A stretch of DNA of 64,000 nt from Phanerochaete sordida (Eukaryota > Basidiomycota > Agaricomycetes > Polyporales > Phanerochaetaceae): positions 682,001 to 746,000 of the forward strand of contig BPQB01000008.1 of the NCBI GenBank assembly GCA_019973155.2, given 5' to 3'. Under the pieces are notes generated by a model, which made no database searches, was not told the DNA's origin, and was given only the letters and a program-made list of their open reading frames with translations. Shown here in pieces: positions 1 to 11,551 of this stretch (positions are counted from its first letter, which is position 1; each line of letters begins with the position of its first letter). A program made the position numbers and the translations under genes.

Positions 1-813
1 CCAAATAATTTTTGGAGGGGACATCGCTCGTGCTTCAGAGTGGGATACGATGTCAAGAGATCTAGGAGAAATCGAGAGGATGTGGCTCGCCAGTCCAGGG
101 TGGAATGAACGAGCAAGTTTTGAACAAAGGACGGGCGGAAGTGCACCGGGGGGACTCGGGGGAGGGCCACAAAGCCCCGGGCCCGACGCAGGGCGCATCA
201 GACAAACAAAAACAAATACATTGGAAGCGCTGCATCTTCGGGTGCGATTTCGAACCTGCTACCGTCCACCATCTTCTCCCGGAATTTATAGCTGCCATTT
301 ATCATCGGGCGGTAACCACGAAGGTTGTCTATTTGTTCTCCTCAAATGATTGTGTTTCCTGGTGTTCATTCCACCAAAACGTCGTCTCCGACAACGTGGC
401 GCATGCCGCTTCATCTCCTCGTTGTCTGCGGCTTCATGCTCCTCTCTTCGGCCTCAAGACCCAAGGGTCCAGAGTATCTAATGCTCCAGGTGAATGTATT
501 GTGTAGTCTGCAGGGCGACGGAAGAGCCGCTGAGGTGCAGGGCAGGACAAGAAGGTGTGTTGTTATCGTTTCCAGACCAACTACGCAGCTCATTCTCAAG
601 GGAACTGTCGTATGTACCAAGCTTGAAGCACCATAACGTTACCATGGTACATTTCTTTTGTACAAGTGTGTCATCCATCGCGGTTTCTTATACACGCAGG
701 GTGTCCATCTACAGACCAGTCAGCCAACTGCTCGACGCCACATCGGGCGCACAGCCTCAAAGTGAGGTATATGATCTTCTTTGAAGACGTTATGCATCTT
801 CATCTGCACGACC
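1..813. other. Intergenic, no gene recognised
   Basis: Open frames here are short, overlap on both strands and show no domain or splice pattern that I recognise. The segment ends just before the first in-frame ATG of the pseudokinase gene, so its last part probably holds that gene's promoter and 5' UTR. I see no clear TATA box. Confidence 0.4.
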
Positions 814-3517
814 ATGCCGTTTTTCCAATCCCTTTCACGCCTCGTCCGACGGCGACGGCGACGCGAACCCACCTGCGACTCCCCTCCCAGTCCACCGTCT
901 GTCATCACTGAGTGCCCTTCAAACTCCGAGCACGCTTCATCGACATCTCCTCCCGCTGCGCCACCAGAACTAGATCTCGGATGCTTCAGCTCTACGAAGC
1001 GTCGGCGGCTGCGCAAACTTGGCCCAACAGTATCACCCGCGCGAACGACCGTTCCAAATGCCACGACCCGGTCTTCAAGCGACCTCGAGAAGCCACTCCC
1101 TGAATTACCATACTCGATCTCAACGCAGCTTGACCAGTTTTCCAGTCAGCCTATGCGCAGAGCTTCGTCGACCAAACGAAAGCCTGTGCCTCACGCCGAG
1201 AAGCTCGAAGCGGCGCCGCCTGTTCCGCTGTCATCACGGCTTGTAGGCCTGGAGCGAGCTTCTGATGCTACAGATCCCTCTTCGAATAGTACTGCTCCTC
1301 ACAACTCTACACACGCGGCCTCGTTCTCTCGGGCAACACGATGTGCGCCTGGCGCGGTGTCTCCCCTCTCTGAGGCGTCTCCGTCGCGCACAGCGGGTCT
1401 CTCCAAACTCGCTGCCCCGGCAACAATAGCACATGCTGGACACCCACAGACGCACATTGTGCAGCCCGAAGAAGACCTTCCTGCACATGCTCACGTACGC
1501 AACGCAAACTCACGCCACGTCGATATCGGCGATCCAGGCTTCAGCGCTACACTGCCCCCACCGCCGCCGCAACCAGAGCCGAACCCGCTCGCTGTGCCCA
1601 CCCCGCGCGCGACGGGAGAGTCCGTCTCCGCCGATGAAGGCGCTGCTCCTGCACAGCACTCGTTGCTAGACCTTTCTGAGTATCTCGGCCGGCTCCTGGA
1701 GTCGCCCGAGCTGTCCCAGGTCATGCAACAGGCAGCGTTCCGCGAGCATGTCAAGGGATGTATGCGGGACGGCCTGTTTGACGAGGGCCTTACTGGGCGA
1801 GTGCGCGCCGCATTTGCCGAACGCGGATACCCACTGGCCGACGAGAATAAAACTGTCCGCGGTGTTTTCAGTGACGAATGGCCCTCAACGGACGAGGATG
1901 AAGCGCCTAGAGATCCCGAAGACTCTGAAGATGCTGAGACTGAATCACGGCATAGTATTCCAGCAGCATCTCAGTATGCTTCTCGAGAGCCGGATCCGTT
2001 CGTAGGCCAGTCATCGCCAAACATACCTTCTGCAGAACAGCGACAGACGGGCATCAGGCCCGAGGCACAGCTGCCACCTGGGCACGCGCTATTTCACGGG
2101 AGCAAGATATATGTTCTTCAGGGATTGATCTCAGTTGGCATCAAGGACGCAACATATACAGCTACGGACGAAGTCGGGGACCAGGTCGCAGTCAGGGTTA
2201 TCGCCGTCGCCAACGCAAGGTCCATGGTGAACGAGTACCAGGTCACAAAACTGGCGGCAGAGCGCGACGAGCCGTTTATTGTCCGTTTGCTCGCGTCTTG
2301 GATGGACCGCAGCTTCGTCTACTTCGTCACGGTGAGCCACAGATCCGACACGGGGTCATCTAAACTCACCGCATCTCTATGCAGCACCAATACACCTCCA
2401 ATGCACAGATGTTGCCCACCCTACTCATCGTGGACGCAGCGGGCGTGCCCAGACCCTTCGACCTGTACAGGGGCGCCGCCGAGCTGGTTCGTCTTCTCGC
2501 CGTCCGCGCCTCTTATACACCACTCACCGCACCCGCAGATCTCAGGCCTCGCGAGCCTCCACCGCATGGGCTTTGTGCACCGCCTGCTCACCGCCGAAAA
2601 CATCCTCGTCACGCCAAGCGGCCGGCTCGCCCTCGCGAACTTCAGCGGCGCGCGGCGCACGGACGCGCACGGGCACGTCCCCGCTGGGCCGCCCGCGCCG
2701 CGCGTGCGCGAGCCGCCCGAATGCGCCTTCCCGGGGCTCTTCGGCGCGCGCGAGACGCAGGCCGCGGACGTGTGGCGGCTCGGGTGGCTCCTCGCAGAGC
2801 TCTTCGCGCGCGTGCCGCAGCAGCCGTACGGCACGCTCGCGCCGCACGTCACCGCGCGCTGGCACGCCGGCGCGGACGTCGTGCTGACGCCCGAGGCGAT
2901 GGCTGCGCAGCTCGAGGACGCGACGCGCCTGGTGACGATACAGCACGACCCGCTCGACCTGGGCTCGCTGCCGAACATCAAGGCGATGGACCCGCATCTG
3001 TTTGATCTGCTCTCGAAGGTGGGTGTGCGACGCGTTGGAGATTGGCTGCATGCTCACGGCGCTGTAGATGCTTGTGCGGGATCCGCGTGAACGATGGACG
3101 GCGGAACAGCTGAAGACGCACCCGTACTTTTCTCGCGTCGACTGGAACAAGCTCGAGAAGTGCGGAGGTGAGATGCCTGTCTTAGATTTGGGAATATTAG
3201 TATTGACTCTATTTCTCAAAGCATCATACACGGCAGACGAAACGTACCCCAACGAGATGAGGGGGGCGCCACCAGCCATGGACTCCGACGACGAATGCGC
3301 GCCGCTCGACTTCACCTTCACCCTTCCCACAGACTTGCTTGACCGCGGCGTGGAACGACACTACGGCGCACAATTTGCCAGAGCTCGCATGCAGAGCCGC
3401 CATGGGGACGCGCACGCCCAGCACACAGGACCCCACGAACACCATCACATGGACCCAACGACCAACAATTACGACTTGAACGACTTGAACGACTCGATGC
3501 GCCCACGACGAACCTGA
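814..3517 (+). CDS. Protein kinase-fold pseudokinase with long N-terminal tail
   Basis: Five exons: 814-2331, 2385-2486, 2539-3018, 3068-3167, 3237-3517, giving 826 residues. The start is the first in-frame ATG (MPFFQSLSRLVRRRRRREP). Residues 1-425 are low complexity, rich in Ser, Pro and Ala, with a basic N-terminus. A kinase fold follows from about residue 425. The glycine loop is degenerate, the VAIK lysine is Arg (VAVR, R461), the catalytic HRD motif reads HRLLTAEN (Asp to Leu at 556, Lys to Thr at 558), and DFG is replaced by NFS (574-576). The C-lobe is otherwise good (AADVWRLGWLLAELFA, RDPRERWTAEQLKTHPYF) and ends in an AGC-like tail (FSRVDWNKLE). The last intron (69 nt) has no stop in frame, so a retained-intron form is possible. 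By family knowledge, loss of all three residues implies no phosphotransfer; a scaffold or allosteric role is inferred. Confidence 0.8.
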
Positions 3518-3747
3518 ATGAACCCAAATATGAATGAGCTTCTGATGATACGCGTACGACTACTGCATATGGACAATGTGCCATGACCGTGTATATTACG
3601 CCTGGACGAACATAATACGATTTCTTTTCAAAGTGACAGGCGTTAGGGATCGCCGCGGCTGCGCGTTCAGCACAGATGAACCCATTGACCGCGAAGATAA
3701 CCCGCAGTCCAGAGCCGAGAAAGCGTTTCGGAGCGCTTGTAGGTAAT

Positions 3748-5392
3748 CTAGATCTCCAGCTCCGTCTCTGCCTTCTTTTTGCAAGCCTTCTTGTGTTGGG
3801 ACCAATGCGCGCTCTGGCACTCTTTGGAGCAGTACGACACGGTGTTGCAGCTGCGAACACATGTCAATGCAATCGTTGGTACGACGAGGGATTGGACGTA
3901 CTTGGTGCACGCCTTGCTCTCGCCACCCCATTTGAAGAGCCGTTCCTCAACCTCGGGGTCGCGCACGCCACGCGTGCGGCGCTCGCGGAGCGCGTGCAAC
4001 GCGCGCTTCTCGGGGCACCCCTCGTTCGCGCACCCGTACAGGTCGATGCAGTCCCAGCGGCCGGAGACGGTGAGGATGCGCCAGCCGCAGCGCTTGCGCG
4101 TCGTGCGCGCGACGTGCGTGTAGCGCCGGAGCAGGCCGCGGATCGCCTCGTACGAGCGGTACTGCGCGGGCTTGCGCGCGATGCGGCGGTGCAGGAAGTG
4201 GAAGAGGATGCACGAATCCGAGAGGGACGCCGCGCGTTCGAACGGCGGCAGCCCGTAGCGGCTGTAGATCTGGAAGACGATGTGCGCGAAGAGCCGCGTG
4301 TTGACGATCTGCTCGCCGTCGACCTCGAGCTTGTTCACGAGGCCGCGCATTGCGCCGAGCAGGGACTCGGGGGTCTGCTTCTCCCAAGCATTCACCGGAA
4401 GGGCCTCGACAGCGCTCTTGATGTAGCCGTCCTTGGCAGTGGCTGATGCCTGCTTATGGTGAGCGAGGATCACGCGTTCGGGTCAGCGTATGCACGTACC
4501 CAATCGTCGAACAGCGAAGGAAGACCGCCTGCCTGCGCAAAGCGGACGAGCGCAGGAGTGTTGCCGTAAAGCGGGCGCATTGCATCTGTCAGGGAGTCGC
4601 CGAGAGCCTGCCCTTTGCGGTACGGCGGTGCACTCGAGTACTCCACGAGGCGTTCCATCGCGCGTGCCGCGCGGCGCTCCTCAGTGCTGTCGAGCGGGGA
4701 GAGGAGGACCCACGCTACGAGGATGTCTCCGACGAAGAAGGCCATCTGGTACGCCGAGAGGTCCTTCCCAGCCTTATCCTCCTTGTCGAAGGCCGTCATG
4801 CGGTCGTCGTCGTTCGATTCGGGATCAGCCGCGACGGCCTCAGTCGCGGCGAAGGCCTCATTTCGCCATTTGCCGAGATCGAGGGGCTCGTCCAGGAGGA
4901 ACGTGTCCATGTCTGGCGCGAGTCTGAAGAGGGCACGCAGCCGCGTGGGCATGAGCTGCAGAGTGATGCCGCACTCATGCAGGTCGAGCCCAACGTCCGA
5001 GATGTCTTGGATGTCGCAGTACTTGAATTCGGCGGGCTTGCGGCCTGACAGCCTGGCATCGTAGTAGATTCGAAGGAGCTGGCGGAGGCGCCTCAAGAGC
5101 GCAGGAACCTACTCGGACCGTCAGTGGATGCCAAGCGCAGCAAGTTCTTGTCGCGCACCTGCTTGTACTCGTCCTGGGTGAGCGCACCTTGCTTGAGCAC
5201 GATAGCCTTAATCTTCCCCATTGTATCCGTCATACCCGTCGCAATGGGTGGGTTGCGCAGCGGCGCGGCTGCAAATTCGTCGCCGAACAATGTCTGACCC
5301 AGGGTCTGCATGATGCTGCCCATTCTCGCGCTGGCCAGGCGTGCGAAGACCTGCTCTTGCACAGTCTCTTGGCGGCGAGGAACAATAGACAT
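3748..5392 (-). CDS. MYND-type zinc finger protein (MYND-A)
   Basis: Four exons on the minus strand: 5392-5159, 5108-4500, 4449-3902, 3850-3748 (234, 609, 548 and 103 nt), giving 497 residues. The ATG is chosen at MSIVPRRQETVQEQV because the paralogue MYND-B starts equivalently. The C-terminus is a MYND finger in which the first Cys pair (GCANEGC) is separated by about 35 residues from the second half (ACTNCNTVSYCSKECQ, then W, H and C). The intron at 3851-3901 falls inside the finger; splicing restores the CTNC pair. The first 390 residues have no domain I can name. MYND fingers generally bind proline-rich partner peptides. The gene is transcribed away from the BTB array. It pairs with MYND-B at 20430-22072, which has identical exon lengths. 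Confidence 0.85.
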
Positions 5393-6365
5393 TTTGGACG
5401 CGTCGGATTGGAAATCTGAGCGGAAAGTCAAACAGAGTTGCGAGGTGAAGTGGTCAGGACCAACGTCAAAAACAACGTAAAAAATCCAATATGAGACGGC
5501 GTCTATCGCTGGTAAAGACGGTCATCAAAGTCAATAACAAAAGCGCTTAGACGGTTGTTACTTGACTGCTTACCCTCCAATAACGTTGTACTTACCCGTA
5601 GTAAGCAAGCATATGCCCGCACTTTGTCTCCAACCGTGCCTATCAGCGACTCGGACCTGTACACTCACAGGAACTGCGACCCTTGTCGATATTTTCAATA
5701 TGCTTACAATTCATTAGGTCGTACTACCTCGCGAATCGTTCACATCAACGTGCCCCCCGTGCCCACCCCTTGAAGGTGGCGGTTGGGTGGCGGCGCATGC
5801 TGTACGCCGTCACCTCGTTTGCGTAGCTTGAAGGCCGCCGTATTATCAGTGGTAATCCGGCCTGCTGGTGCGGCGCACTCCCGTTTAAATGCTCAGGCCG
5901 ATGCCCCGGCCTACCTTGAGCCCCCACACACGAAAATGCTGTTTGTTGACCGACGCCTCGCCTTTGCGATGAAATCTAGAGGAGAATCACAGGCGGCCGT
6001 GGCGCAAAGCAGGTGCCGGCTGACTAGGATTGCCTTCGTCCACATCCTTCGGCGAAGTGGCTTTGGGTAACGCGTCCTCGCGCAGCTGCTCAGCCGCTTC
6101 AGGAAGCCGGTAGTCGTCCTGCAGGGCGCGCTGGGCGGACCACCGTACCCCACTTGAGAGGTGCACATCACTGCAACAGTAGCACAAGGTCAGCGGGGCG
6201 ATACATTTCCCGCTGCGTGCCATCCGGCACCTTCCGATGAAGATGGCCATCGCCGGGTCACAGACATGTCTCACTTCCTTGACCTGCACGCCGACGTCGC
6301 CCGCCTGGACACGTCGACCCATCTCTACCCTACTTGCGAGGGCCACAGCTCGACCCTTTGCAGCC
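5393..6365. other. Divergent intergenic region MYND-A / BTB1
   Basis: This holds the promoters of the leftward MYND-A gene and the rightward BTB1 gene. No gene is recognisable. A short AGGGCCACAG element at 6340-6349 lies about 20 nt before the BTB1 ATG and resembles the core of the promoter module found upstream of the F-box-like genes, but this single match may be chance. Confidence 0.35.
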
Positions 6366-7614
6366 ATGCCTTTGTCTCCTCAAACCGGTCCGTCCAGGCC
6401 CAAAAGACAGCGCACGGACGACAGCGATCTCGGCGTCGCCAGCACCCGCAGCGTCGTGCGCGACGAAAAGATCTGGTACGACGACGGCAACATCGTCGTG
6501 TGTGCAGTGTCCATAGGCAACGGCGAGGGGCTCCTGTACGGCTGCCGCTGCCACGCCTCGGTGCTCGCGGAGCTCTCGCCCGTGCTGAAGGCGCGGCTGG
6601 CGCTGCCGAGCGCAGAAGACGACATGCTCGACGGCGCGCGGTGCATCGATCTGGACGACGCGTGGGAGGACGTGCGGGACACGCTGCGGCTGCTCTATGG
6701 ACGCATGTGAGTCGCTCGACTCGCTCTAGTCGCAGGTTTCGTTGCTTAACAGCGCGAAGAAGCATCGCGTTTGAAAGGCGTCACCACGAGACCATCGGCC
6801 TCATCGCCGGGTCTCTTCGCTTGGCTGCGAAATACGAGATGGACGAAATCCTGTTGCAGCTTGCCCCACTTCTCGAGCGAGACTGGCCGATCGAGTACGC
6901 TGAGTGGGAGCGCAGTGAAGCCGAGCTCAAGCGTCGTGACGAAGAGCAGAAAAACGCCGCAGAAAGAGACGGACTTCCCTTTGTGCAGAATGTGCAGCAA
7001 GATCCAGGTAGACTTCCAAGAAACTTGGAGTCAATTTGTGGGCTGACAGCTTCGCAGCGGCCGTGCTCCAAGTCGCTCAACAGGCGCGCATACGTAGCGT
7101 GCTCCCGGCCGTGTTCTATGAGCTCTGCCGACGCGACATCGGGGGCGGGACCAAGGAGCGTCCGCTGAACACGGCGCTCCTTTCCCGCGACGACTTCCAG
7201 CGCATTACCATCGGCCGCGAACGCCTCGCGGCAGCGACGCAGAAACACCTGGTGGAGCGCATCCTCCATCATCTCTCCCGTTCTCATGTCCCGCTGTTGG
7301 ACGGAGAGCAGTGCACCAAGGCGGGTGCGGGCGACTCGGAGCGGAATCGTAGTGCATGCATCCAGCCCCTGCACGAGTGGTGGGGAGAGCTCTACGTCCG
7401 CAATGCACCGTACATCTCGCACAAGGACCCGCTTGGGGCGGTCGATCGCGTGTGTCAGTTCTTGCTGGTGCGCGAGGGCGCTGGCGGACACGTGGTGCAT
7501 GTGCGGGTGTGCGAGGTGTGCCGGGGTGCCCTGGCCCGTCTCATGCGCTCGCAGGCGCAGAAGCTGTGGGACGAGCTGCCGAAGGTGTTTGACTTGAACA
7601 CACTTCTGATCTAA
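6366..7614 (+). CDS. BTB/POZ domain protein 1 (BTB1)
   Basis: Three exons: 6366-6706, 6760-7007, 7058-7614, giving 381 residues. The BTB domain spans roughly residues 34-200 and is split by the first intron (phase 2). It has the usual landmarks WYDDGNIVV, CHASVL.ELSPVLKARL and the C-terminal helix pair (LRLAAKYEMDEILLQLAPLLERDW). Exon 3 begins with the family motif VAQQARIRSVLPAVFYEL and ends with a C-x2-C pair (CEVC) followed by LWDELPKVFDL, a tail shared by all BTB genes here. BTB proteins of this kind commonly act as Cul3 substrate adaptors; that role is inferred. The closest relative in the window is BTB3 (same N-terminus MPxSPQxGPSR, same first two exon lengths 341 and 248, same intron lengths 53 and 50). 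Confidence 0.85.
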
Positions 7615-8176
7615 CGAGAGCACCTTCATCGGCGGAATGGGTACGTGCCGCTTTCTGCAGGTGCAGCTGGAGGTGAGCTGATGTTCGTGCACTGTACAGG
7701 TCGGCAAGAAAATGCACGGCATAGCGCTCCTATATTATCTTTGTGTCCTGTGTCCCCAAGGTTTGAATCATAGCCACTCAGCTAAAAACACGCTGTACAA
7801 TCCAGTTTGAATCTGCCCGTGCCATCCGGGGGTGCTTAACTTGAGTCAAACGGTCACTAAGCAATCTTTGAATACTTGAAGGCGAAATTCGTGCGCAAGC
7901 TTGCGCCGAATCAAAAATTGTGAGAGAGTTCAAAATCGAAATCGCGGATCGTGCACGATCGTGCACAGTCGCTCACGATCGTTCACGCCGGTGAACTCGT
8001 TCATTTTGGCACGCACAAGTGCCCAAGCGCCGCACTCGCGGAGCATTTCAAAACCAGACCGAGGCAGAAACATACAAAAACTGCTCGTTGTCACCCGCCA
8101 GGATTCGTGAGTTACTGCGTTTTCTTGCAGTCAGACAGCATCTTGACGTCCACTTTCCGTTTGGGGGGTAGGAGCA
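7615..8176. other. Intergenic BTB1-BTB2, part of duplicated unit
   Basis: No gene. Scattered stretches match the BTB3-BTB4 spacer (11552-12274): for example the run around CAGGTGCAGC...TGTACAGGT after each stop codon, and GGAGCAT..CA..CCA...GAGGCAGAAAC before the second gene. Positions 7945-8005 carry a cluster of CGATCGTGCAC / CGATCGTTCAC palindromic words. Confidence 0.5.
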
Positions 8177-9409
8177 GTGTCTTCCCCTCTACGAATCGGC
8201 CCGATAGTAGGGAAAAAACGGAAGCTCGACGACGGCCCAAGCGGGAGTGGCAATCCAAGCCCTGTCAAGTTCATCCGCGACAAGCAGATCTGGTTCGAAG
8301 ACGGGAACATCGTCATACGCGCCACGATCGACGCAAACCGTACGTGCGGCTTCCGGTGTCACGGCTCTGTGCTCGCTGCTCGCTCGCCGGTGTTTGCGAC
8401 AATGCTCGAGCTCCCGAACGCCGGCGGCGAGAAGATCGACGGCGCGGCCTGCGTGGACTTGCCGGACTCGTGGCTGCATGTACGCAGCCTGCTCAAGTTT
8501 TTGTACGGTTTCACGTAAGTGCGACTATCTCAGCGACCTGGCGGTGGTACTGAACCGAACAGGACTGTGGTACACGAAAAGTGTCATCACGGCACGCTCG
8601 ACGTGGTATCTGGTCCGCTGATACTTGCTACGAAGTACGAGATGGACGATATCAGGCGTCAGCTCGTTCCCGTCCTCGAACGGGACTGGCCGAGCGCGTA
8701 CTCGGACTGGATGCAGGTGGAAACGGAGCTCGGAGAGCGCTTGACTCGAACACGGGCTAGACCGATAGACGAGCGGCAGAGCCCAGGTATTGCATCTTCC
8801 GATTTTCCACGCTCAGGCTCTCACATCGCACACTTCGCAGCCATGGCCGTGCAAATCGGGACCCAAGCGCGCATCCGGTCGATCCTACCCGCAGCGTACT
8901 ACGACCTGAGTCGCATCTTGCTTCGGCCTCCGCCACCTGCCAACGTGGACTACTACTACCAGAGCCGCTGGGTCAACTCTGCGCTGCTCGAACGCGACGA
9001 CCTGGAACGCCTCGCGGTGGGGCGCGAGCGTATCGGGTACTACGTCCGGCAGCAGCTGCACCCAAACGTTCTGCAAGCAGCCACGGCCCCCGCGCACATG
9101 GAGCAGCTCGCGTTCTCCTGCACGGCGGGAGGAGGGACAGCGCGCGTGTGCACGCCGATCCTCAAGTACTGGTGGGCTGCGCGGCGCCAGAGCGCGTCGC
9201 GATGGGAGCTCGTTCTGCAGGACCCTGTGCGAGAGATTGAGGTGCTCGCTGATGGAGTGCTGGACCTCACGAAATGGTCGTGGGGAGGCGATCTGACTGA
9301 CGCATGCGTCAGCTGCCGAGGCGGATTTGCTCGGGTGCTGCGCAGCGAGGCGGAGAGTCTCTGGAAGAAGCTACCGGAGTTCTTCCAGCTCGACTCTCTG
9401 CCGTTTTGA
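8177..9409 (+). CDS. BTB/POZ domain protein 2 (BTB2)
   Basis: Three exons: 8177-8514, 8563-8786, 8841-9409, giving 376 residues. Intron 2 (8787-8840, 54 nt) is open in frame, but removing it restores the family junction SPAMAVQIGTQARIRSILP, so it is probably real. The BTB core is IWFEDGNIVIRA, FRCHGSVLAARSPVF and LATKYEMDDIRRQLVPVLERDW. The tail has CVSC, then LWKKLPEFFQLDSLPF. N-terminal KKRKLDD is a possible nuclear signal and is shared with BTB4. BTB2 and BTB4 share a 48-nt first intron and the SLPF terminus, which sets them apart from BTB1 and BTB3. A Cul3-adaptor function is inferred from the family. Confidence 0.85.
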
Positions 9410-9780
9410 TTATCGTGCGTCATTTGCTCGTCGCTCACCCTGAACGCCTCAGAATGCTGGCTAAACATGAGTGCTACAGGAACATCATGTATCTACATCC
9501 ATGTACCCGTCTTGCGTATCATCTAACCGCCTCGGTATGTCAACTCGTGACCTCTCCCGAAGGCATCCTGACGCTAGGCTCATCCGGCTAGATATATTCC
9601 AAGCCGCCGCGCCACTGGGTAGCTCCCTTGGGCCTGCCAGAGAGAATCTTTCAGGGCCGTCTGGGCCATAGATACCCCGAGTATGAGCGGTTTGTGCTAT
9701 CTCACGTTAGGCCGCGGACGCTAGCCTGCAAGGCAAGGCTAAGACGCGAACGCGAACCGCGTCACGCGCCCGACGTCCAC

Positions 9781-9890
9781 GCGTGACAACGCGTGATGAC
9801 GCGTTATCTCACGTTATCACACGTCATAACGAGCTATAACGAGCTATAACGAGCTATAACGCGCTATAACGAGCTATAACGAGCTATAAC
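9781..9890. repeat. Graded 10-bp tandem repeat, 11 units
   Basis: Eleven consecutive decamers. The last six are GAGCTATAAC or a one-base variant (GCGCTATAAC). Toward the left the units drift stepwise through ACGTCATAAC, ACGTTATCAC, GCGTTATCTC and GCGTGATGAC to GCGTGACAAC. The gradient suggests homogenisation from the right side. The 10-bp period is close to one helical turn. Confidence 0.9.
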
Positions 9891-9962
9891 TAGCTTTCGC
9901 GCACAGTCACGCCGCGATGTCACAGCGCGACGTCCTCCGCCTCCAGACACCACACCTCCAGC

Positions 9963-10061
9963 ATGCCTCCGACTAGTACCCACAGAAAGCCTTCTCGGCG
10001 GCACGAACAGCTTGATTTCGTCGAGCGCGACGAGCCTCGAGATCTTTGGGACGATAGCTAG
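9963..10061 (+). CDS. Tiny reading frame, 32 residues, doubtful
   Basis: ATG to TAG, charged product ending HEQLDFVERDEPRDLWDDS. It sits alone between the decamer array and the BTB3 promoter. The acidic tail looks protein-like, but the length is compatible with chance. It may be a scrap of a mobile-element gene. I do not recognise it. Confidence 0.15.
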   Translation: MPPTSTHRKPSRRHEQLDFVERDEPRDLWDDS

Positions 10062-10213
10062 CCCGCCGCTTTGAGCTTAGCATCGTCTTGCCCTAGCTCT
10101 CCATGGCTGCTGGCCGTCTGCGACCGCGGCCAGCGGTCTGGTGCCTTCTCCGGTACGTTTCATATGGCCCCGTGCGGGAGTAGCGATCACCAGGCTCCAG
10201 AGGCGCCTCGCGC

Positions 10214-10222
10214 ACATATAAG
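10214..10222 (+). promoter_or_regulatory. TATA box of BTB3
   Basis: ACATATAAG lies about 85-90 nt before the BTB3 ATG, followed by a pyrimidine-rich leader (CACACCTCTCCCCGCTCCC) typical of fungal transcription start regions. Confidence 0.55.
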
Positions 10223-10305
10223 GAGGCCTGCCCACCGCCATCGGCCAGCTTCAAACACACCTCTCCCCGCTCCCTCTTCCCAAAAGCTGCAGCCGCGCTA
10301 CAGCC

Positions 10306-11551
10306 ATGCCTTCGTCCCCTCAAGCCGGCCCTTCGAGGCTCAAACAACAGCGCACGGACGACAGCGATCTCGGCGTCGCGAGCACCCGCAGCGTCGTGCG
10401 CGACGAGAAGGTCTGGTTCGACGACGGCAACGTCGTCGTGTGCGCCGCCGCCAGAGACGGCGGCGACGGGCTGCTGTACGGCTTCCGCTGCCACGCCTCG
10501 GTGCTCGCGGCGCGCTCGCCCGTGCTGAAGGCGCGTCTGGAGCTGGCGGGCGCCGATGATGACATGCTCGATGGTGCGCGGTGCATCGACCTGAACGACG
10601 CGTGGGAGGACGTGCGGGACCTCATGAGGATGCTCTATGGCTTCATGTAAGTCGCTCAGCTGGTCCCGGGCGCAAGTGGCATCGCTTACTAGGGCGAAGG
10701 AGCATTGCGTTCGAGAGGCGGTGCAATGACACGGTCGCCCTCATCGCCGGGTCGCTGCGGCTGGCCACAAAATACGAGATGGACGACATCTTGTTGCGGC
10801 TCGTCCCTCTGCTCGAAAGGGACTGGCCGAGCCGGTACACCGAATGGCAGCGCGGCGAAGTGGAGCTCAGACGTCGTCACGAAGAACAAAAAGCCGCCGC
10901 CAGAAGTAACAATATCCCGTTCGTGCCCGATGCGCAGCAGGATCCAGGTAACTCCTCACACCACCCGCGGTCGATACACGGGCTGATAGACCCCCAGCTG
11001 CCGTAGTCCAAGTCGCTCAGCAGGCGCGCATCCGCAGCGTGCTCCCAGCTGCATTCTACGAGCTCTGCCGGCGCGACATCGGCGACGGCACCGCTCATCG
11101 TCCGCTAGACGCGTCGCGCCTGAGCCGCGATGACTTCCAGCGCATCACCATCGGGCGCGAGCGCATCGCAGCGGCCGCGCGGCGGCTTTTCGTAGACGAA
11201 CTCGACCGCTCGCTCCTCAACGACCGGCTTCCGCTGGCGAACGGCGAGCGGTGCCTCAGAGCGGGTCAGAACGAGCGCAATCGCCAGCCCGCGTGCTGCA
11301 GGCCGCTGTACGCGTGGTGGCACGAAGTTGCGGGTCGCGGCACGCCGTATTTCTCGCCGAAGGATCCGTTCGTCGCCGTCACGCGCGCGTGCGCGTTTCT
11401 GCTGACGCGCGACGGCGCTGGAGGAAGCTTGGTGCAGGTGCAGGCGTGCGCGACGTGCAGACGTGCTCTCGCGCGTCTCATGCACGCGCAGGCACAGAAG
11501 CTGTGGGATGGGCTGCCGCAAGTGTTCGAGCTGAACGCCCTTCCGATCTAA
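10306..11551 (+). CDS. BTB/POZ domain protein 3 (BTB3)
   Basis: Three exons: 10306-10646, 10700-10947, 10998-11551, giving 380 residues. The reading matches BTB1 nearly throughout (SGLGVAST-like N-terminus RTDDSDLGVASTRSVVRDEK, LLYGFRCHASVLAARSP, LLERDWPSRYTEWQRGEVEL, AAVVQVAQQARIRSVLPAAF, tail CATC...LWDGLPQVFELNALPI). Exon 1, exon 2, intron 1 and intron 2 lengths are identical to BTB1 (341, 248, 53, 50), so this is a recent duplicate. Acceptors were chosen so that exon 2 starts G-AGC-ATT (MSIAFERR). Likely a Cul3-type adaptor by family; target unknown. Confidence 0.87.

Larger units (their letters stand above)
9410..10305. other. Intergenic between the two BTB pairs
   Basis: Contains the 10-bp repeat array (9781-9890), a tiny reading frame (9963-10061) and the BTB3 promoter with a TATA box. 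This is where the break between the two duplicated BTB units must lie. Confidence 0.5.

Noticed and set aside
7945..8005. CGATCGTGCAC words as a mobile-element end
   Set aside because: Only a local cluster of short palindromes without a partner repeat or target duplication.
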